53,738 nt of DNA from Sphaeroforma sirkka (taxonomy: Eukaryota; Opisthokonta; Ichthyosporea; Ichthyophonida). Under the pieces are notes generated by a model. That model saw only the letters and a list, made by a program, of their open reading frames with translations. It did not search any database and was not told the DNA's origin. This document shows positions 44,605 through 53,738 of the stretch, piece after piece (the first letter of the stretch is position 1; each line of letters opens with the position of its first letter). A program made the position numbers and the translations under genes. The stretch spans positions 1-53,738 of the forward strand of contig LUCW03000848.1 of the NCBI GenBank assembly GCA_001586965.3, written 5' to 3'.

Positions 44605-46512
44605 TCAGCTACGTGGCTCGCTTGCTGCTTCGTCCTCATCTGACAGCTCATCATAACTTTCCAAAGCAGAAAGTAAGGGATCATTCTCAATCGTGGGGAA
44701 AAAGTACTGTGGCTGATTCCACAAGCTCTCGTCCTCAGGGAGGCTGTAATGATCAGCAGTCTCCATGTGGTTTTTAAGACCATCAGCATTTCCTCCTTCC
44801 ATGTTACATGATGGACAACGGTGGAGCGACATCTACGGGTATACATATAGAAGGCAATACGTGGATAAGGGTGCGGCAATACAGGGGCGATCTCATACAA
44901 GGATACAAAAAACAATTTAGTCATTCATGCGCACTTAACGCGCTCCGAAAAATCACAAACCGTTTTTGTACCTGTCTTCGAAAATAGTTGACTATTTTTA
45001 CGCATTGGTAGAAATCCCAATTTCCCTGCTGTTTAAGAGCTTCGAAGTCGAAGCCGTGCGCTGATGTCATGTGCGAAAATACCAACTTCGCGTCCTCCAC
45101 AGTGGTGTCGCATAGCAGACAAACTGTTCTTTCAGTGTCTTCTTCCCAATCATCCCATTCTTGTTCTGCACTAATGAGTGAAAAGGTGGAGCAAAATCTG
45201 TCAGCACATTTTCGAACTGGATTTAAAATGATAGCGTGTATTCTGTCCATAGTCATAGAAACCATTAGAATAGTAAAAGATGGTAACAGATTGTCAAACG
45301 TCTTGCCTATAGATACGCTAATGGTGAACAATATCACCATTCAGCAAGTTACATATCATGCGCTGATCTGTACTCTAAAATAATGCACATCTTCTGCAGC
45401 CACGCAAATTAGGCGATGGACAAATATCACAAACATTCCATTTTGAGGATATTTCGGCAGATATCTTTCTCCATGTATACACATAAAATTGTACCGACAA
45501 CCAACCGCACAATAAAGCCAAGAAGATGCTACAACTTTAGTGATTAAACTCGGTCGAGAAAATGTATCTTAATTAAACACAATATACGTAAGACCTCAAA
45601 GGTAGGTTTGCGAAGACTAGCACACACCGCTAGATGATTGATGTACATACAGTAATTCACCGACCGTTGCCGTGCTCTCTCTGGATTCCGAGTCACTATC
45701 CATACCAGATGGACTTAAATACTCGGGAACCGTCCATCTTTTCCCGGTCTCTACATAGTTAACAATATAGTAGCGATCATACGCAGTGTTGTTTGGATTC
45801 ACCTTCATGTGCCTTTTCTTCCTCATATGTGCACGTAGAACGGGCTGTGATTTGAATGTCTTCTCGCACGAAAGACACTTTAACTTGCTCAGCATAATCT
45901 CTAGATGGTCCAAAAATTCAGACACGAAGACTATATTATCTGGTAGCCCTACATTGAAGTGGTGGGCCGTCAGCATATGCTGCTGGAACATATGTCTGCA
46001 CGGTTCCCTTCAACTGTGGAGGTGCAAAATAAACATTTACGTTTAAAATCAGATGCCGCCCTCTCCTTTTCTTGTACAGCTAGTACTTCATCTAGCATTT
46101 CCTTTTCTAATCTGTTCCTCAGCTCTGCATCGATCGCCAGCTTATCGCTCAGCATGTAGATCGGAGTGCTTTCAGTTTTCCCTCGTGTAGCAGACTTTAA
46201 TGTGCTCTCAGCCTCCGGATAGCCCATGGGGTCTATGGTAAAGGCAAAATCTTCCAACATATGTGTAGTAAACTTCTCCTTCCAATATTGTAGATATTCA
46301 TCAAGTTTTGCTATGTTCTCGACCTTTCCTACTATTAGTTTGTGCTCCAACGCCAGATGCTCCAGAACCTCAACCTGACCCACAACAATAACATCACACA
46401 GGCAACATGGGAAATTTTTGGACAACATAGGACTAGGAAAAACTACTATCTCGTCAGTGCTGACCTCTCCAACTTCTTCCTCTGACATTATAGAGCTGCT
46501 TTCGAAAGACAT
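44605..46512 (-). CDS. ZNF277: ZNF277-like C2H2 zinc-finger protein
   Basis: Three exons on the minus strand: 46512-45651, 45170-44972 and 44832-44605. Donors GTATGT and GTACAA; acceptors ATTAG and GTAG; phases join (Leu at the first junction). Landmarks are an acidic N-terminus, a first C2H2-like unit FPCCLCDVIVVGQVEVLEHL, CLFC, then GLPDNIVFVSEFL, CLSCEKTF, HMRKKRHMKVNP, YDRYYIVNYVE, EWDDWEEDTERTVCLLC, FYQCVKIVNYFRRQ, CPSCNMEG and NQPQYFFPTIENDPLLSAL, ending in an acidic tail. These follow the metazoan ZNF277 order closely. In animals ZNF277 is reported as a Polycomb-associated and RPS2-binding protein; function here is unknown. Anomaly: an extra AT (near 45990) shifts the frame within the finger after CLFC; no GT-AG intron explains it, so it is a sequencing indel or a real lesion. 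Confidence 0.88.
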
Positions 46513-46992
46513 AATAAATGTATTAGCCAGTTAATACAGTAGAGGTATCGTGAAATCCAGTGTTATCAAGATGTATAGATCACACACGAGAACACGTGAG
46601 TTAATTTGGCGGGCAATATCATTGGTATTTTTCATAAACTGTGAAAATAAATAAGTATGTATATATTTACATGTGTCTAAAACCCTGTTTTTTAATTTAG
46701 AAGGCTAAGAGAGTTATGTTTGTTCTGTTTTTTATATAGAAAAAAGAACAACAACAAAATTGATTACTGTCATCGAAGTATAATACTGATCCTCGGACTA
46801 GTTGAGCGTAACGCAAAAGGTTTCGATTTTTATACGTTTTAACGCAATAGGCGTAGTGAGATTGATGGGCAACAATGCGACGCCTTTCAAGAGAGGAAAC
46901 TACATGCACAAATATTGGAAACATCATGCATATGTACATCAATGTTGCGGGCGAAAGGATACCATCTTCCCTCTCACGAGTAGAGCGAAAGT
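46513..46992. promoter_or_regulatory. Divergent promoter region between ZNF277 and TSN
   Basis: About 480 bp separate the two start codons, which point away from each other, so both promoters must lie here or in unseen upstream exons. No specific core element can be assigned. Confidence 0.5.
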
Positions 46993-51238
<4,246 letters not shown>

Positions 51239-51430
51239 AAAATTCGATTATTGTATTGCACAGCGCTGCATGCTTGCGTTGTCAAAAAAAAAAAGGTTGC
51301 TTGGAAGTAACGAGCATTTGGTCAGCAGAATATTACACACTCTGTATAAGGTATAAGGGCAAATTCGTATTCAGGCTGCATGACAATATGTGTTTCGACT
51401 GCAGCAAAAGCATAATAGACTTTAATTGTG

Positions 51431-52714
51431 TCACCTCCGGTTGTAAGGCACATATCGATGATCCTTGCTCGTGTTCTTCTTTTTCCTCTTCTCGAGATAA
51501 CGGTCCAATTCTCCTTTTTCTTTGAGTTGATTGAATTTTGCGACCATCTCGAGTTTCTTCTGTTCAGCTGCGGTAGAAAAAAGTTCTTTAATTTAAAATT
51601 CATGCTTGAAGATCCAAACTATTAAACAATTTTACACGAGCAAGTAATGAACATACGGTACATAAACACAAAACGAGCGAAAACGATACTTTTCTTGAGG
51701 TAGAAGGGATTTTTTCCTTTAGCCACGGCTGCTTCTTCGGCCTTACGGAACTTAGCTTTGAGTTCTTGCTTAGCTTTCTCGCGACGTTTCAACTCGTCGG
51801 ATTGTTTCTACGATTGAAGTAATATTTAAGCTGAATGGTATGTCGGTGACCCAAAATTCGCAAAACTACAGCAGGCGTACAATTCATATGGTAAGCGACA
51901 TTTCAACAGTGACACAATGGGGCAAATGTAGCGCGAAGAAACAATATTTTGGCTAAACCCATGGCGACAAATATGACGAACATCATACACAAAATGTCCA
52001 GAGTACAGCGAATTATGAGCGTTTTACGTTGCGTATTCGTAGTTCGTATTGTACTTTTCATTTCCCGACTTCCAATTAAATTTGAAAAACAATAAAATTA
52101 ATACTAACCAACACTTGCAGGAACTTACAATTTTGCTTATAGTTAATTGAATTTCCTCGCGCTTAGCAGCATCTTTCTCCTTCTTGAATTGTACTTGCAA
52201 CTCCTTCAGCTCTTCTGCACGATACTCGTCCAAGAAGCCGTAGGCCTTTTGCCATAAATCACTGTTATACGCTCCAGACAAATCATCAAATCTGGGGTCT
52301 CGCGACTTTGTATTTTTAACTTCCACCACCTTTCTCAGCCTTGTGACAGTGGTCTTTGAAGACATCTCTCTAGGTGCATTTTTACTTGTCCGCTTGGTAG
52401 AGCTATTTAGCTCGTCAGTTAACTTCTTCTTCGTTTTCCCTCCAAGATTTGTAACTATATTACTAGTATGACTACTCGCCTCATCGTCAATATTATCACT
52501 CGTGCTAGGTTTAGCAATAGACGCATATAAAACTTTAAACTTCTGCATGCTTAATCTGGTCTCTCAAGGCTTGTAGCTCAACAAACGGCATAGAATCCAA
52601 TTCAGTCCTCAACCTTTCTACCGCCTCTTCCTCTAGATTGATTTCTTCGCGTTCATCGCTCGAATCGACAGTGTCGATGTATGTATATCTCGTTTGCTGA
52701 GATTCATTCGCCAT
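51431..52714 (-). CDS. RRP36: rRNA-processing protein RRP36
   Basis: Minus strand exons: 52714-52129, 51807-51690 and 51567-51431, stop TGA at 51433-51431. Donors GTAAGT and GTATCG; acceptors GTAG and GCAG; phases fit. The N-terminus is acidic, then ELDSMPFVELQALRDQI (the family's MPF-x-x-L-x-x-L box). A Lys/Ser-rich linker leads to the hallmark SRDPRFDDLSGAYN, a long charged helix, KGKNPFYLKK, EQKKLEMVAKF, and a basic tail ending KDHRYVPYNRR. That is the full RRP36 order; predicted ~279 residues versus 259 in human. Family role: nucleolar factor of the 90S pre-ribosome needed for early 18S rRNA processing. Anomaly: a one-base excess near 52549-52553 puts the N-terminal 55 codons out of frame with the rest, with no intron able to repair it. 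It is convergent with TSN, 192 bp apart. Confidence 0.9.
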
Positions 52715-53216
52715 GATATTTACTTCGAGTTCGCGTTCGCTAAGTTGTGAGTTGTGACATGGAGAGTTGCGATAGGAAATATGGTATTTTTATTATAAGA
52801 AAAAGAGTAAATTGTATATGGTACAGTCAGAGATATGGTACAGTCAGACCTGGTATTATATAATAGTCACCTGCTCTAGTTGACCTGGATAGTACATAGT
52901 CCGGAGAATTTTAGCATGGGTCTATATTTTTTCACACATGTAAATATTGAATTCCGATAATAAGCTATAAAGCACTTTTGTAATTTTAGTCGAAGCATAT
53001 GTGTGAAGCAAATTGAAATATTCATCCAACAGGAGGGCCGAGGCATAGCCTTATTTAGTGATTAGCTTCCTATAAAGACAGCCGAGGGTCTATAAGTTAA
53101 TTGGCTCGCATTCGATCCCTTCTTGTAAAACAGTTTATACACCCATTCGCAATAGTCACAAACGCACAGTCGCACACACTAAGAATCAAGGATAAAGATG
53201 TGGTCTATGACGTGAA
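52715..53216. other. RRP36 upstream region, no gene seen
   Basis: AT-rich, with a short direct repeat ATATGGTACAGTCAGA at ~52818-52848. It probably includes the RRP36 promoter; no specific element is assignable. Confidence 0.45.
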
Positions 53217-53738
53217 TTAGGGCGCGAAGGATGTTCTCCATGCGGCATGGGAGGGTGTTTTCCCAGCCACGCATCTGGCGCGTATCAACCTGATTACACA
53301 GGGTTTGTCGTTTGCCCGGTCAAGTAACTTTCGAACGGAGAAAATTAAGAATTGGTCGTCAAGTTTGACTGTGGCTGATGATGATGGGGTACCGTCCGTT
53401 ATCAGCAGCAGGACGCTGATGATGGCCCGGTGGCAGGGCAGTGTGCTCTCCAGGAGCGGCCTCGCTTTTGTGAGGTTCAGATGCCAAGAGGCATGCCTCT
53501 GGCGTGGCGGCTGGTGTAGTTTGCGACGAGAGTGAGGCGCGGGTAGGGCGCGCGAAGAGCGTGTAGAGCGAGTGCAGGCTGGCAACGGATCAAAAGGCGC
53601 GGCAGGCGTACCTCTGTTCGGTGGCCAGACCCCTGCGTTGGGCGCGGTGGCCACGAGGGAAGGTCTAGGGCTTTTGGCCTGACCACAGGACTCAGATTTT
53701 TTGAGAACATCAAAATGTGTCACTGTAAAACACAGTGA
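53217..53738. other. GC-richer segment with long open frames, unrecognised
   Basis: Base composition changes visibly from the AT-rich flank. Open frames occur on both strands; the longest is 168 codons on the minus strand (53217-53723), Pro/Arg/Ser-rich. None shows a domain I recognise. It could be a terminal exon, part of a transposon or an rDNA-like insertion; the window ends before context is available. Confidence 0.35.

Noticed and set aside
46010..46040. Tiny 27-nt intron in ZNF277 to explain its frameshift
   Set aside because: Its length is a multiple of three, so it would not correct the frame, and it would delete the finger cysteines.
53217..53723. 168-codon minus-strand protein gene
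   Set aside because: Pro/Arg/Ser-rich text typical of a GC-rich open frame, no motif, and competing frames on the other strand; kept only as an unassigned segment.

Overview
The window is eukaryotic nuclear DNA. Host genes have GT-AG spliceosomal introns, there are long (TA)n and other microsatellites, and most of the middle is nested LTR retrotransposons. Four conserved genes are recognisable from their translated exons: a POLE3/Dpb4-type histone-fold subunit (5' partial, left edge, + strand), a ZNF277-type zinc-finger protein (- strand), translin (TSN, + strand) and the ribosome-biogenesis factor RRP36 (- strand). A fifth short spliced gene (42976-44569) is not recognised. The gene set and short introns would suit a unicellular opisthokont or another protist, but I cannot name the organism from the sequence.

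Layout. 1-2.1 kb: POLE3-like gene. 2.1-4.2 kb: no gene seen, degenerate tandem repeats. 4.2-41.75 kb: retrotransposon nest. It holds several copies of one Ty1/copia family with a ~450-bp LTR, pieces of two other copia families, two Ty3/gypsy chromodomain lineages, and one or two further degenerate gag-protease elements. Inside it is a large inverted duplication, arms about 9165-14113 and 21475-27327, spacer about 7.4 kb. Both arms share the same composite junctions and look nearly identical over the stretches I compared, so the composite formed before the duplication. 41.75-53.2 kb: gene-rich flank, with the unrecognised gene and ZNF277 convergent, ZNF277 and TSN divergent (about 480 bp apart), TSN and RRP36 convergent. 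TSN intron 2 is about 3.1 kb and is largely an alternating purine-pyrimidine microsatellite array. 53.2-53.7 kb: a GC-richer stretch that I do not recognise.

Main point of interest. Both gypsy lineages carry, between RNase H and integrase, a domain that reads like a phage-type/DIRS-type DNA N6-adenine methyltransferase (NPPW motif, N-A-x-x-x-R-F/Y signature), followed by integrase and a C-terminal chromodomain. The copy at 38559-40735 is the least damaged: one frameshift and one in-frame stop are visible, and the integrase D,D(35)E triad is present. An RT-RH-methyltransferase-integrase-chromodomain order is not the textbook Ty3/gypsy layout and deserves a targeted search.

Quality warning. 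Part of the left arm (about 11972-12770) is a fine-scale interleaving of two non-homologous sequences, both present elsewhere in the window, which looks like a consensus artefact. Single small frameshifts in the otherwise conserved ZNF277 and RRP36 genes also suggest residual indel errors. The inverted duplication should therefore be confirmed with spanning reads.
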